This document shows positions 22,101 to 32,428 of a DNA stretch of 64,000 nt, in pieces. The DNA is from Phytopythium helicoides (Eukaryota > Oomycota > Peronosporomycetes > Pythiales > Pythiaceae). Positions within the stretch are counted from its first letter, which is position 1. Each line of letters begins with the position of its first letter. Made by a program: the position numbers and the translations under genes. The DNA lies in assembly GCA_024867545.1 (NCBI GenBank), contig JANFNE010000044.1, positions 1 through 64,000 on the forward strand, read 5' to 3'. The notes under the pieces were generated by a model. That model had not been told where the DNA came from. It saw only the letters and a program-made list of their open reading frames with translations, and did no database searches.

Positions 22101-22779
22101 TTCGTCGTTCGCCACGAGACCCCGTTTCTCGACTCTTTAAGCCTCGGTCCTCGCCTTTGTCATTAGAAGAAAGGGCCTCGAGGAATCTGCGCGTCTTTGA
22201 TATCAGTCGATTCGTGCGGTGAGCTAGTTTATAAGCGCGCCAGCCTCCGCCACCGCGGATGCTTCCACCAGTACTGTTATTGCCACTCCCGCCTCCGCTG
22301 CCACTATCCCGTCTCAATGGAGGAGTTGCTGTCGGCGAGAGGCTGCGCGTTGATGGTAGGCCTTTGGCTGGCAGCTTTCGTCTCGACCCTGGCGGCGATC
22401 CTTGCTCTTGCTGCGGATGCGGATGCGGTTGCTGCGCCGATTGGTGAGGCTGGTGACTCGAGTGGTGGTGCAGGAGATGAGAACGGCGAAGATCGATCCC
22501 TGGGGGATTCAGCGACGCCGACGACGCTGCTACGGATCCGATCCCGACTGTTGTGGTGCATTCTCGCAGCATGTCCTCGATCACGTCGTCCTTGGCTGCT
22601 CCCGCGACGCTGTCCGCCCCCATGGACCAGCTCCAGAGCTCGGCGCGCGGGAAGTGCGCGGCCGCCTCGCGCGTCTGGCGACTCGCCACCATGGGCGACG
22701 CGTGCGTGCGGTGAGCGCCTCGGTCCACGATGGAGCGAGAGCTTGCGGGCGGCGTGGGCGAGAGCAGCGAGCCCTCCAT
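19102..22779 (-). CDS. Large leucine-rich-repeat (RNI-type) protein
   Basis: A 1225-residue intronless protein. The N-terminal 300 residues are low-complexity, His/Gln/Ser/Gly-rich. Ribonuclease-inhibitor-type LRRs follow at about residues 420-640, for example LRSLDLGNNQLGD, LEYLNLKRNRI, LTTLNLSWNNI, LKTLDLSDNTLG and LQHLDISNNHV. The centre has an acidic DKDQDGKID segment that resembles an EF-hand loop but lacks the usual Glu at position 12. The C-terminal third (from about FHVCTALSDAAFDQFL) is folded-looking and unassigned. RNI-type LRRs are protein-interaction scaffolds. No signal peptide or membrane segment is visible, so a cytosolic role is likely. It is divergent from the PP6 gene, with 426 bp between start codons. 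Function is unknown. Confidence 0.82.
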   Translation of the reverse strand: MEGSLLSPTPPASSRSIVDRGAHRTHASPMVASRQTREAAAHFPRAELWSWSMGADSVAGAAKDDVIEDMLRECTTTVGIGSVAASSASLNPPGIDLRRSHLLHHHSSHQPHQSAQQPHPHPQQEQGSPPGSRRKLPAKGLPSTRSLSPTATPPLRRDSGSGGGSGNNSTGGSIRGGGGWRAYKLAHRTNRLISKTRRFLEALSSNDKGEDRGLKSRETGSRGERRSQTHVVDLTKGASDTQTATGHPAAADTFATTRETLHGDAVNQIESENCETEPEHVLVARRKLQIAREQFEREVLSCPDEDVESITRTKRHGLSGESSDFWDFYHASSTNKRPDSARGRYIARCEDASLLVLPVLDLKNKPRRYDTESHVLRYDDYYLGDVRAQALGGALNLLPVQVQSLSMKNVGVTGVGSSAIMDGIPLSHLNHLNLSENRLGVEGTERIYVALRDPHVNLRSLDLGNNQLGDAVVRTLVDCLLNRCTLEYLNLKRNRIYLAARAIGELLRISTPLTTLNLSWNNIRGEPAQHLARCMMENLTLKTLDLSDNTLGNGGSADAELGACLANNKSLQHLDISNNHVRGRTVIVYIHGLQQNAAGSALESLVLRGNPIGALGAETVLRAAACGAVTKCQIDIGGCNLEMVDDNSNNRGSNSTNGNQGATTMVASTSIYAGGGLFTVNMRERADAALLRELLALYYRNKLELVDASLNGASYTATLSAAKSKGDEKAIAAGIPNSGVLQLKLQPNYERREESLSAPGFEALYALLSRSFGAVNDGDEAAKLSCIRLLAEEFTFTVGQANLILSLFRSHTTQVEKASAAAVLIPQIVANTNVSSRQEVLDCANLEAPQEFFEDKDQDGKIDACGDICVVLGLEKQLSDLEQAYVEKKVGKWVSFNAANPTGRYTLNMAQSIDRRILLRILEFNKNEKRLRQQLKLMDISQSGPSVSTSALGGGGFRNVRLNRMPVDVTAPWEFPLLGSLDFDFASSRKPFHVCTALSDAAFDQFLKEFKQLQVPPEVKLIGLRSVSSLYYFSCAQTQRLMEHFGTFERDPATGTLLRAEVLIILFTRIVDEWNLSEALALLDLATKAQVFDRLGWLNCFHPLQQAESYKALRLKNYEHRQLVLMLVKLASGGEIELSNVVLTASDGASSSSSASSGATVEPDQWRSWVSEDKLPPDGDLSCSMRSTSPASMQPEVQLPPTSMRKKLLQSLILKLDDQSQEHVA

Positions 22780-23205
22780 CGAGTCTACCAGAGCCGCCGC
22801 AGGCTCATGTCGTGGACGGATGTGCGTCAGCTGGATTGCTGGCGGCGAGGCGTAATTATAGCGCGCAGCTGGGGTCGCTGGAGCTCGTAATTATAGCGAA
22901 GCGCCCCATAAAGAGCTTGGTGATGCATGAAACGCAGGCGCATTGGACACCTCCAGCCCTCATGACGTCACGGGATGGGTACCACTCATGGTCATGGTGG
23001 TTCTTTTTTCCTAATTGAACCGTGAGAGCCTGATTCTACATGTTGCCACCTTAATCCGGGTCAAATACGCTGATCCACAAATACACCCCGTGGGTCGGGA
23101 TTTTCAACTTGTTTTCACTATGAGCTGCGCGCGAGAATCGTGGCGCAGCAGGGGGGGCTGGTTTGGGCACAACGAGACTGGCCAGGAGAAAGCCCGAAGG
23201 CGCAC
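22780..23205. promoter_or_regulatory. Divergent promoter region, LRR gene / PP6 gene
   Basis: 426 bp separate the two start codons. The middle (about 22,900-23,110) is AT-richer than the genes on either side and includes ttcttttttcctaattgaac. No specific factor site can be assigned by eye. Confidence 0.4.
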
Positions 23206-24317
23206 ATGACGGAGCTGAACGAGGCGGCGGTGGTGGAAGTGGCGCCCGCGGCGGCGCGCGGGCCTGACGCGTGGATCGAGAGCGTGCGCGCGGGCAAACT
23301 GCTGACGGAGCTGGAGCTCAAGCAGGTGTGCGAGATGGTCAAGGGGCTGCTCATCGAGGAGTCGAACGTGCAGCCCGTGAGCAGCCCCGTGACGGTGTGC
23401 GGCGACATCCACGGCCAGTTCTACGACCTGCTCGAGCTCTTCCGCTGCGGTGGCGACGTGCAGAACACCAACTACATCTTCATGGTGCGGCGCTCGCGGG
23501 GGAGGCATGCAGCCGGCCGGGAACAGGGGGCGCTGACGGACGGGTGCGCTTGCAGGGAGACTACGTGGACCGCGGACACAACAGCGTCGAGTGCGTCGAG
23601 CTGCTGCTGTGCCTCAAGGCGCGCTACCCAGAGCGCGTGACGCTGCTGCGCGGCAACCACGAGTCGCGCCAGATCACGCAGGTCTACGGCTTCTACGAGG
23701 AGAGCGTGCGCAAGTACGGCAACGCCAACCCCTGGAAGTACGTCATGGACGTGTTCGACTACCTCAACGTTGCCGCCATCATCGACGGACGCGTGTTGTG
23801 CGTGCACGGCGGCCTGTCGCCCGAGGTGCGGACGCTCGACCAGATGCGCACCATTGAGCGCCAGCAAGAGATCCCGCACGAGGGCGCGTTCTGCGACCTC
23901 ATGTGGTCGGACCCCGAGGACATCGAGATGTGGGCCATGAGCCCGCGTGGTGCAGGATACCTCTTTGGCTCCAAGGTCACATCCGAGTTCAACCAGATCA
24001 ACGGGCTCGACCTCATCTGCCGCGCGCACCAACTCGTGCAGGAAGGATACAAATACATGTTCCCGGACAAGAACCTCGTCACGGTCTGGTCAGCGCCCAA
24101 CTACTGCTACCGGTGCGGTAACGTCGCGGCGATCCTAGCGTTCGATGAGAACCTGGAGCGTGAGTTCAAGCTGTTCCGAGAGGTGCGTCCGATCATCAAT
24201 CCATTTTCCTGCCGCCAGAATACATTGACGACTAACGAATCCCATATGTGTTCACAACAGGTTGCCGAGTCTACTGATAGCTTGACGCAGCGTGCGCTGG
24301 TGCCGTATTTCCTGTAA
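23206..24317 (+). CDS. PPP-family Ser/Thr phosphatase catalytic subunit, PP6/Sit4 type
   Basis: A metal-dependent protein phosphatase of about 320 residues. Exons are 23206-23484, 23556-24182 and 24261-24317. Catalytic motifs are all present: [13 protein letters not shown] (split by intron 1), [13 protein letters not shown] and the [11 protein letters not shown] loop. It ends ALVPYFL, close to the PYFL/DYFL end that is carboxymethylated in PP2A, PP4 and PP6. The AFCDL and [10 protein letters not shown] segments resemble PP6 more than PP4, but the YLFGS part is PP4-like, so the subtype is less sure than the family. It would act with SAPS-type regulatory subunits, not seen here. The first 25 residues are a short non-conserved acidic/Ala extension. 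Confidence 0.93.
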
Positions 24318-24562
24318 ACTACTGGCTGCCCCATCAAGGGAGGAAACGGCGCGAAGACGATTCATTTTTGCCTGCTGGTTTGCACTGCGCATTGTCAGAG
24401 CTAGACTCGCCTCGATCTCTCTCTCCTCTGCTCGCATTATAAGGAGAAAAATGTATCGGATGATAGTGACTTCCGCTGGTGACTCCGCTGTCGTAATGCA
24501 ATCTGTTGGCGTGCTGGCTCAAGGTGCTACGGTACGATCGCCCGCTGCTGCTTCTGCTGCTG

Positions 24563-26997
24563 CTACTTCCACTCTGGTTTTTCGTTTGCCTTTGCGGTCG
24601 CCTGTTTCTGTTGTTTGAGTGCTTTCGTGAGCGAAACACTTCGCGCAATCCGCTGGACGTACACTGGTGCCTCGATCGTGCGCGGTTTAAAGGTGCACTC
24701 GGCAAACTCCTGCAGCTCCTTCTCCTGCAATGCCCGCCGTTGCTTGACAGTGTGAGCTTGGCTCTGCTGCTGGATTCGCTGAAGGTACGTATCAGGGCTT
24801 GACAAGATTTTGAGCCTGCCTTCGTGCTGCTCAGAGACGCGGTTGAGCCGAGGCCGGAATGTCAGCGATGACATCTCTTCTTGCTCCATCTTGAGCTTCA
24901 TTAACCGCTGTGTTGTTTCTCGGCGCAGCAGATCCCCACGGCTGAGCTCTGTGACGGATCGCGCTTTCCGCTTCGCGCTCACTTGGTTGATGGAGGGCTT
25001 GAAAGTGCAGTGAGGGTCCTGTTATAGATGTGGATCATCCGATCAGTGCAAAGTAACAGGCGATTACGGCACTAGCAACCACGTACCGCTATACGAACAG
25101 TCTTCCCCTTGACATGATCGTGCTCCTTGCGCAAGGCGTATTTCGTAATGCGCTCAAGAAAGTCCCCCTTCCGTCCATTCTCCATCATTTGAAGCGAGTT
25201 CTTGTTGATGTTGGGCTTATAGCCTGGCGTTAGCTGCTGCTTGGTTTGCTCAATGCGCTTCACACGCGCTTGTTCGTGGAACTTTTGCCGCTCCAGAAAG
25301 TTGGCAAGCTTTTTTGCCCGGTCCTCTTTCTCTTCGTCAGTTTGAATTCCGCCTGCAGACCGTGGCCGCTCTCTCCCAGGAACAATTCTTTCATTGCGAC
25401 GACTACTAAGGCGCCTCCTGCCGCCTCGCCCATCGTTGCGAATGTAAAAGTCGTCTTGTGTGCCTCTTGCTAGAGGAGACGCTATGGAGTTGAGACTGTC
25501 ATCGTCTTCGGTTCCATCGTCGTCGCCAAACAATGATCGGCTTCGGTGTAACTCTGGACGCGACCCAGTCTCTGATGCTGCGCAGCACGGCCGACTCAAC
25601 CGCTCATAAATATCTTGCTGGAGATAGAGTTGGGCCGACACCATTTCCGTGCTGATTGGGTTCACCTTTGGTTGAAAAGTGCACTCCTGGAGCTCCTTTG
25701 CTGTGGCTTCCATGGTAGCAGCGGCAAGGGAAGGAGACGTATCTGTCGGCGGATCGAGGTACTTGGCTTTGACCTTCTCCGTGAGTGAATTGGCTCGATT
25801 AATTTTGGGCTTGAAAGTGCACTCTCGAGAGAGCTCGGCCTCTTCTTCTGCTTTCATCTTTGCTGCAAGCTCTTCTCGAGTCTTGTAGTTGTCAGCCTCT
25901 TGGTATAAACGCTCAGATACTTCATGTGGTGAACTGCGCACATAGTCTCCACTTCCCGACTGCCGCCCTCGCAATTTCGCTACAACTTTTGTCGACTTGG
26001 GATTCACTTTGGGGGCAAACGTGCATTCGCTTAACTCGGTCTGGAGGAGCTGCTGCTTCATTTGCTCACGAATAGCTTCTTTCTGCGACTTCCAGCGTGT
26101 CACTCGAGCATGGAACTTGTCGTCTTCGCTCGTGTTGTTGGCACCTGCTGAAGACACATTGTTTCCGTTTCCTTTCCCTCGAAGACCACCTGTCGAACGT
26201 CCATTTCCCTCGAGAGAGCGCTCCAGATCGTCGCGAAAATGCTCCGTGAAATCGATAAAACCCTGCTTCTCGTCCCCCTGTTGCATGTCATATCGCTGTG
26301 GAGTATAAACGTATGGAGATCCTGAAGTAGTATCTTGGTCGTTGCTAGGAGTTGGCGCAAGTAGCTCGTGAAAACTCTGGGCTGGATTGTCATAGTTCGA
26401 AGCGCTACCTAACAGGGTCTGTGCTACCGACATTGGCTGCGTTTGTTGGCTACTTCTCTGCTGATGTTGTCCGTACTGTGAAGCTGCTGTCGAAACAGCG
26501 GACGACGCCCGCGATTTGTTCGCCATCCACTCCTGCACGCTAAATCGCGGGACTTGATCGTGGGAGACTCCGGTGGCAAGAAATTCGGCGTTTCCTTGAA
26601 CAATGTTAACTCCGGCGTTCCCAGGTGGCGGTGGAAGCGGACTAGTGAAAGATGCATCGACAGTGTTTGTGCGCGCAAAAGTCGAAACCATTGAGCCATC
26701 GGCTGTTGATATCATAGGTGGCGGAGGTGGGCGGGTGACTCCTCCAACTGCTTGCTGGCTGATCAAAGTCGAAGCAGCCCCACCAACTCCAAGCGGGAAG
26801 ACCGGAGTCGAATGTCCAAGCACGGGTTGGGTCACTGAAACGGAAGGCGCACTGCGCTGCGCACCCTCCGAGCTCGCCGTCTTTTGAGCTTGTAGCTTGG
26901 CAATCTGCTGGAAGAGCTGCATCTTGGAGATATCACCGTTCTTGAGCTGCTGCATGAGCGCTGGGACGCCCACGGACGGCGGAGCCATGGTGTCCAT
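24563..26997 (-). CDS. ECTF(K/Q)PK-motif repeat protein
   Basis: Two exons on the minus strand, 26997-25087 and 25018-24563, join in phase 0 across a 69-nt intron with a GTACGT donor, giving about 788 residues. The first half is low-complexity (Ser/Gln/Pro) and opens with MDTMAPPSVG. The second half carries at least six copies of a short motif, C-T-F-x-P-K/R-x-N: ECTFAPKVN, ECTFKPKIN, ECTFQPKVN, HCTFKPSIN, LTFRPRLN and ECTFKPRT. They are spaced by charged helical segments that probably form coiled coils. Proteins with this motif occur in flagellated protists, and a cytoskeletal or flagellar role is a guess. An alternative upstream GTG in frame at 27018 is less likely than the ATG used here. 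Confidence 0.78.
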
Positions 26998-27227
26998 GCT
27001 CTCACTTGCTCTCCCCACCCGACGCTTTACGTCACCGCGCTTGAGCCTTCAACGAGCGTCCTGTTCAAGCCACACGCTCATTCTATTCACAGCCCATTGC
27101 GTGGCTCTGAGCTGCATTTTTAGCCATCGCACGCGAACGTAACTGCCGCAAGTTGAAGCGAGTCGTGGTGTTCACCACACAATGTATCCATCCCCCCTGA
27201 CTCCCCCCTGTGACTAGCAAAAGCGCC

Positions 27228-28556
27228 ATGGCTCCAATGCGCCGGCGCCAGCGGCTGTGGCTCGGCGCGCTGGCCGTCACGGCGCTGGTGGGCGGCTCCT
27301 TCTGGCTGCAGCAGTCGCAGGTGACGCCGCGCCGTCACCCAGCGGTGGTGATCAACACGTGGCCGTTCGCCAACGCGACGCGCGCCGCGTTCGCCGCGCT
27401 GGAGCGAAAACGCAGTCGCGTGGCGGCGCTGGACGCCGTGGAGGAAGGCTGCAACCGGTGCGAGGTCGACCAGTGCGACTTCACGGTGGGCTACGGTGGC
27501 AGCCCTGACTCGAACGGCGAGACGACGCTCGACGCCATGATCCTGGACGGCACCTCGATGGAGATGGGAGCGGTGGCGAGGCTGCGGCGCGTCAAGCCAG
27601 CCATCAAGGTTGCGCGCGCGGTGATGGAGCACTCAGCCCACAGCATCCTTGCGGGGAACGGAGCGCTCGAGTTTGCCAAGATGATGGGGTTCGAGGAGAC
27701 GCCGCTCGAGACGCCTCACTCGCAGGAGGTGTTTGAGTCCTGGCGCGAGCAGCACTGCCAGCCCAATTACTACCGCAACGTCGTTGGGCAGAATACCTCC
27801 TGTCCTCCGTATACCCCCATGAGCCGCGATATTCACCGTGTGAAGGAGCAGGTTTTCCTCCCGTCTACCCAAGCGTTCAAGAAGCAGAACAGTGCTGGTG
27901 TGGAGCGCCTGATTTCCGAGAGCAACCACGATACGATTGGCATGGTCGTGCTGGCTGAGGACGGGCACATGGCAGGTGAGTGGTAATTTGTCTTGCAGTA
28001 GATCACCCACAGACTGATTGTTTGTGCTCGTTTCCTGCAGCTGGTACTAGCTCGAACGGAGCGAATCACAAGATCGCCGGGTACGACTTGTCTCGTGTCA
28101 TTGTCGGTGATGGTGTTGATACTCAAAGCTGTCTTACGCGCAGTCGAGTTGGCGATGCTGCTGTTTCAGGAGCGGGTGCCTTTGTCGACTCTTCAATTGG
28201 CGGCGCGGCTGCCACTGGAGACGGTGATGTCATGATGCGCTTTTTGCCATCGTTTTTCGCCGTTCAAGAAATGGGCAAGGGCGTTCATGTACGATCGTTG
28301 GTATAACTTTCGCGGGCTGTGAGGGTTTTTTTTTTGTCTGATCAGCATACTTTCATGTGGAAATTAGCCTACAACTGCGTGCGAACGAGCGTTGCGCCGC
28401 ATCTCCAAGTTCTACCCCGACTTTTTGGGGGCAATGGTCTGCCTGAATCGTCGTGGCGAGTATGGAGCTGCCGGTCACGGCTGGAATTTCTCGTACTCTG
28501 TTCAAACGGAGGATATGCACCACCCAATTGTCGTCGACGTGCCACCGATGAAGTGA
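27228..28556 (+). CDS. N4-(beta-N-acetylglucosaminyl)-L-asparaginase (aspartylglucosaminidase)
   Basis: A lysosomal Ntn-hydrolase that cleaves the GlcNAc-Asn bond of glycoproteins. Exons are 27228-27975, 28041-28080, 28144-28288 and 28368-28556, phases consistent, 373 residues. An N-terminal hydrophobic helix ([18 protein letters not shown]) is a signal peptide or anchor. The conserved opening VINTWPF and GGSPDSNGE are seen. The autocatalytic cleavage site and nucleophile Thr is in [10 protein letters not shown]. The substrate-binding parts GTSSNG, GRVGD and ATGDGD are intact. Potential N-glycosylation sites include ANAT and QNTS. Length and all catalytic motifs match the family. A pogo-like relic starts just downstream. 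Confidence 0.94.
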
Positions 28557-28740
28557 AGATGCCTTGGCGATGCATGATTTCGCACAATGTGCTCAGGTTT
28601 TCATTACCTTTTGTTTTGAGCCTAATACAACTTGTTTTCAGTTTGGAAATGTGTCATTTGATTTAACTATGAAAATTGTATATTTATTTGCCTGTAACAT
28701 ATATCCTTTTATATATGATGGAATTCTTCACATTCAATTT

Positions 28741-29283
28741 GACCACCATTTTGCTTGTCGCGATGAGGACGAGCCGATTCTACTCTTGTGGGATGATTTT
28801 TCGGCCCACTGGACCGATGAAGTGGATGAATACGCTCTCTCTCTAAACGTCTATCTTGTGTCAGTACCACCAGGCTTGACATCTGTGTGTCAGCCTGCCG
28901 ATATCTCATGGTTTCGGTCGCTAAAATAGCGGCTTCGCGCTAAATGGCTTGATGCATTGAGCAAGCAGATGCAGCAGCATGAAAAAGACAGTCGAAATGT
29001 ACCATTTAAACTGCAAGCCCCATCGCGCATCGAGGCCATTCAGTGCGCAACAACTGCTTGGCGAGATCTTGGTCCAAAAGTGATCAAAAGCGGGTTCAAG
29101 ACTGCCACGCAAGAGCGCCTTGACGATCGAGAGGACCAAGATTTGGCCGAAGCGCCAGATACGGATGTCGAGGCTGCAAATGAAGTTGTTCAGCAGCTCG
29201 AGTCACTGCATTTCGTCGAGCTGGAAGTGTCCGACACGGACGACATCATCGAGCGCGGTGAGGAGTCAGACTCCACCGTGTGA
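28741..29283 (+). pseudogene. Pogo-like DDE_1 transposase C-terminal relic
   Basis: One frame reads a DDE superfamily endonuclease C-terminus: LLWDDFSAHWTDEV (second catalytic Asp region), then VSVPPGLTSVCQPADIS (the third-motif region of pogo/Tigger-type enzymes). A TAG follows at about 28927 and the same frame continues with RAKWLDAL, the usual alpha-helical tail, and an acidic end with EESDSTV before TGA. No N-terminal HTH or first catalytic Asp is visible, so it is a 5'-truncated copy with one nonsense change. Confidence 0.65.
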
Positions 29284-30500
29284 GCTGCTCGTGGAGTCCC
29301 CGGTTGTGTACCGCTCACTTCAAACACCAGGACTAGATTTTTGTATGCAAAGGCAAAACTAGGTTTTTCGATATTATCAAGGTTTTTCTTTTGTATGAAA
29401 ACTTCAATGTCCCGATTAACAAGTGCTTTACAGTACTTTCAAGATCACACCCTTTTTTTCATTTTCCTCAACACACCATCTCATGGAGTGCATCATCCAG
29501 TGCTTCGACTCCAACTCCTACAAGAGGTCACGAACGATCAAGGGCAAGCTTCGCCGTCCCGGTCTTCTTCTTCACAACTACGTCTGCTACGAGCTTGTGT
29601 ACTAATGTTTGACAAAATCCCAAAATTAAACTCTAGTTGTACAGAGTTAAGGTTTACCACTACTATTTATAACCTAATTCAATGTCACCAAGTTTAGTCA
29701 AGCAAGGTATTTTACATCAACACTTGAATTTTGTACAGGACGCTCGCGAGTGGATGGTCACTTGGCTGTTTTCGTGCGATATTGTAGCGGTTTTAAGCAA
29801 ATGCTAGCTAAAACAAGGGCTAAATTCCAGTTGATCCCAACGGACCGTTTATATGGGATGTTGCCCCAGAAAAGTTACCAACATTTACTTGTGGGTGGAA
29901 GTTACTGAACACGCACTGGATGACTAAATTTGACAGGTAATCTACTTTGCAAAGGATTGTTATGGCGCAAGTGCTGCTGTTGAAGTCGAAGCGGACGTTG
30001 CCGGGTGACGTTGTCGGGTTGCTTCTAGACTTGCCGTCGCTAGGTTTGTCGTAGCTGTGGAATGTACGTGATCTATATGATGCTGAGCTTTGTGGTGATT
30101 AACCATCTGAAGAGTGCTTCAAAGACTCATGCCAACGCGCGTGGGATATTCTCCGAACTGTAGACTGCTCCAAGCTCGAGCTGTAGTGTAACCTGTGGGC
30201 TATTGATCTGTGCTTGGTCACAGCGTGAGGTCACGGCGTGAGGTCACGGCGTGAGGTCACGGCGTGAGGTCACAGTGTGACTACCAGGACAACCAATGGT
30301 AACCTATATATCCAAACCACGGAGCACCTATCCATCGTTTATTGCCCGCTTTTGGTGATCGTGTGGCACACTGAGCATTTGCTCTCTTCGAGCACGCTTT
30401 CTCAGCTCGGTTGTAATTGTGATCCATACAAGTTGGCCTTGACGTCGTTTGCGTCATAGATTAGTCTCCTCTGGTAGGTCTATAGCGTGTTTCCACTGCT
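29284..30500. other. Repeat-rich intergenic sequence
   Basis: AT-rich sequence between two transposon relics. No gene is recognised; short open frames near 29390-29610 have no motif. It contains the 13-bp tandem array at 30216-30280, followed by a short AT-rich stretch. Confidence 0.4.
30216..30280. repeat. 13-bp tandem repeat, 5 copies
   Basis: Unit ggtcacggcgtga repeated five times head to tail, with first and last copies slightly varied (ggtcacagcgtga, ggtcacagtgtga). Each unit contains a near-palindrome (tcac...gtga). Confidence 0.9.
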
Positions 30501-32108
30501 CTAAACGGCAGCAGCTTCAAGAGGAGAAAGATTGGTACAGTTTATCCCGAGCTCGAACGCACATCGCTCAATCTTGTCCATCAGATATCGAAGGTCGCAC
30601 AAACGCTTTTTCTCATTGACGATGTTGAGGTCGTTTGAGCTCATTCGTCGAAACAGAGGTAAACGTTTTGACAGATCCCCGCAGCACCAATACAGCCACG
30701 CTGTATCTGGAGCACACTGAGTTGGTATCTTTGTGTTGATTGGAAATGCATGCAGCCTTTCTCCCCAACAGTGTGTTTCATTCACTACAGGCTCATCAGC
30801 GACCTGTGTACTTAAAATACTTGGTTCATCGTTATTGCTCTCATTTGGTGTGGGTATATGAGCGACATCTCTCTTACCATTAAGTCTGTTAAGTACCCCG
30901 GCATCCTCCAAGCGCTGCAATATAGTAGTAGCCAAACGATCACACGTTGGGACGCCACCAGCGACGGCTCGATCCTCAATTATTTGAGTCACTGAGCTCA
31001 CAATTCGCTCGTGAAAACGCTCTTGTTGCTCAAGACGATCTTGTTGCTCACGCTTTCGCTCCTCTCGGGCTTTTGCAGCACTTTCTTGTAGCTGAGTAAC
31101 CGCAGCAAGAAGGATTACATGGGGAGGTATACCGGTCGCTATCATGGTGGCACTCTCAAACAGATCTCGCTGCACAGCAGCATGCAAGTGACTAACGAGA
31201 TTAGCTTGAATGCACAGCGGGGTTTTAAATAATGGGTGTGAAGCACTCAAATGGGAGCGAAGAAAATTGTGGTGATTCATGAGTGATGCGAGCGCCATCT
31301 ATGCAATATTACTGACAGTCTGTGGTAGCCGACCAAAACAAACCCATTTGGCCTCGTGCACAATATCATTAGAACCTTCAAATCGAGGAGGTAAAGTTGC
31401 AAAATCTGGTTTTTGAATCGGAAGACCCGCCACTGTTCGACCCACATACATATCGCCCGCGGCATCAGGTATCGGTCTTGAACTCCACCAAGTACCCAAC
31501 CTTCTCTAAGATAAATGGCTTTGCAGGTGGGCATGCCGTTGAGCCTGACGAGCAGTAAGTAGACGCACCCTTTCTCATTGAGTGAGTACCTATGTTCGAA
31601 GCCAAAGCACCACGACGCTCTAGATCTTCAGTGAGGTCGTGCGAGGCCAGAGCACGCCCGAGAACTTTGCGAAATCTCTCGTATTGACCTCGCCCAGGGA
31701 AGTATACTGCCCAGTAAATACCTGCATTGATGCATCAGAAACAAGTCAGACTGCTGTGTCTTTACTCAAATGTTGTCATGCGAGCTTACCTAGTGCTAGT
31801 AGTGGACAAAGCTCTGGAGTAAGAGGATTCGCGTACACATGGCGAGGATCCCTTGGCCTAGAAGCTCGCTGATCATTCTTCATGTGCGCAAAGTATACAC
31901 ACATTGCGTCATCCTTCCACTCTAGGTTATTGTAGCAAATCGACACTGTGTTGGCCGCACGTGTCATCAGGTTCCACGACATCAGCCTAAAGGCTCTTGC
32001 AAATATCATATCCCGTGAGTCTGAGCACAACATGTGCATTGAAATACGTCGATATAAACTCATTTCCATTGGATCCTTGCCAGTAGTATGTGCCGGGACG
32101 GTACGCAA
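30501..32108 (-). pseudogene. Crypton tyrosine-recombinase relic
   Basis: The minus strand reads a YR-type recombinase broken into pieces. Around 32050-31790: FRLMSWNLMTRAANT (first catalytic Arg region) and WKDDAMCVYFAHMKNDQ. Around 31600-31540: THSMRKGASTYCSSG (His-x-x-Arg). Around 31500: GWVLGGVQDRYL (nucleophile Tyr), then AAGDMYVGRTVAGLP. The frame meets TAG at 31299-31301 and continues without a break into a 265-codon C-terminal part, which has a Glu/Arg/Gln coiled-coil stretch and an end with AWLYWCCGD and CDLRYLMDKIE that resembles the GCR1_C-type DNA-binding tail of Cryptons. Frameshifts near 31500-31780 and the stop make it inactive. Element ends were not identified. Confidence 0.7.
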
Positions 32109-32428
32109 ACGTTTTTTTTTTTTTTACTTTCGTACCCCTACATCGTATCTTACCGGAAGGTACACCCTCTCGCCGTCTGTCAGCGAAAGCAGGCGATTTT
32201 CACGACAACTGCTCTCGTGGACTCTGATGCAAACCAGCCGTCATTTCAGCCGTCATTTGCATCAGAGCATAGGAGGATACGCGCTCGTCATGTCTTTAGG
32301 TCACCGGCTGCGAGGCCCCCAAAGGTCACAAAGTATCTTGTATATACAAACGTATTTCCTAGAAAATATATTTGCGAGATTATTTAATTATTTTCAATCT
32401 TGACAATGTTTACCAGCATATAGCAACT
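32109..32428. other. Gap between Crypton relic and Polinton genes
   Basis: Starts with a T-run at about 32110-32125. It contains two overlapping copies of a cagccgtcattt word (about 32231-32258) and becomes AT-rich (32,330-32,410) just before the first Polinton reading frame. It could hold the left part of the Polinton or its promoter. No terminal repeat matching the right side was seen. Confidence 0.35.

Noticed and set aside
30216..30280. CRISPR-like array
   Set aside because: The 13-bp units are directly adjacent without spacers, and the DNA is eukaryotic.
30501..32108. Crypton recombinase as a second integrase belonging to the Polinton
   Set aside because: It is degraded, has Crypton-specific features including a GCR1_C-like tail, and the Polinton has its own intact RVE integrase.
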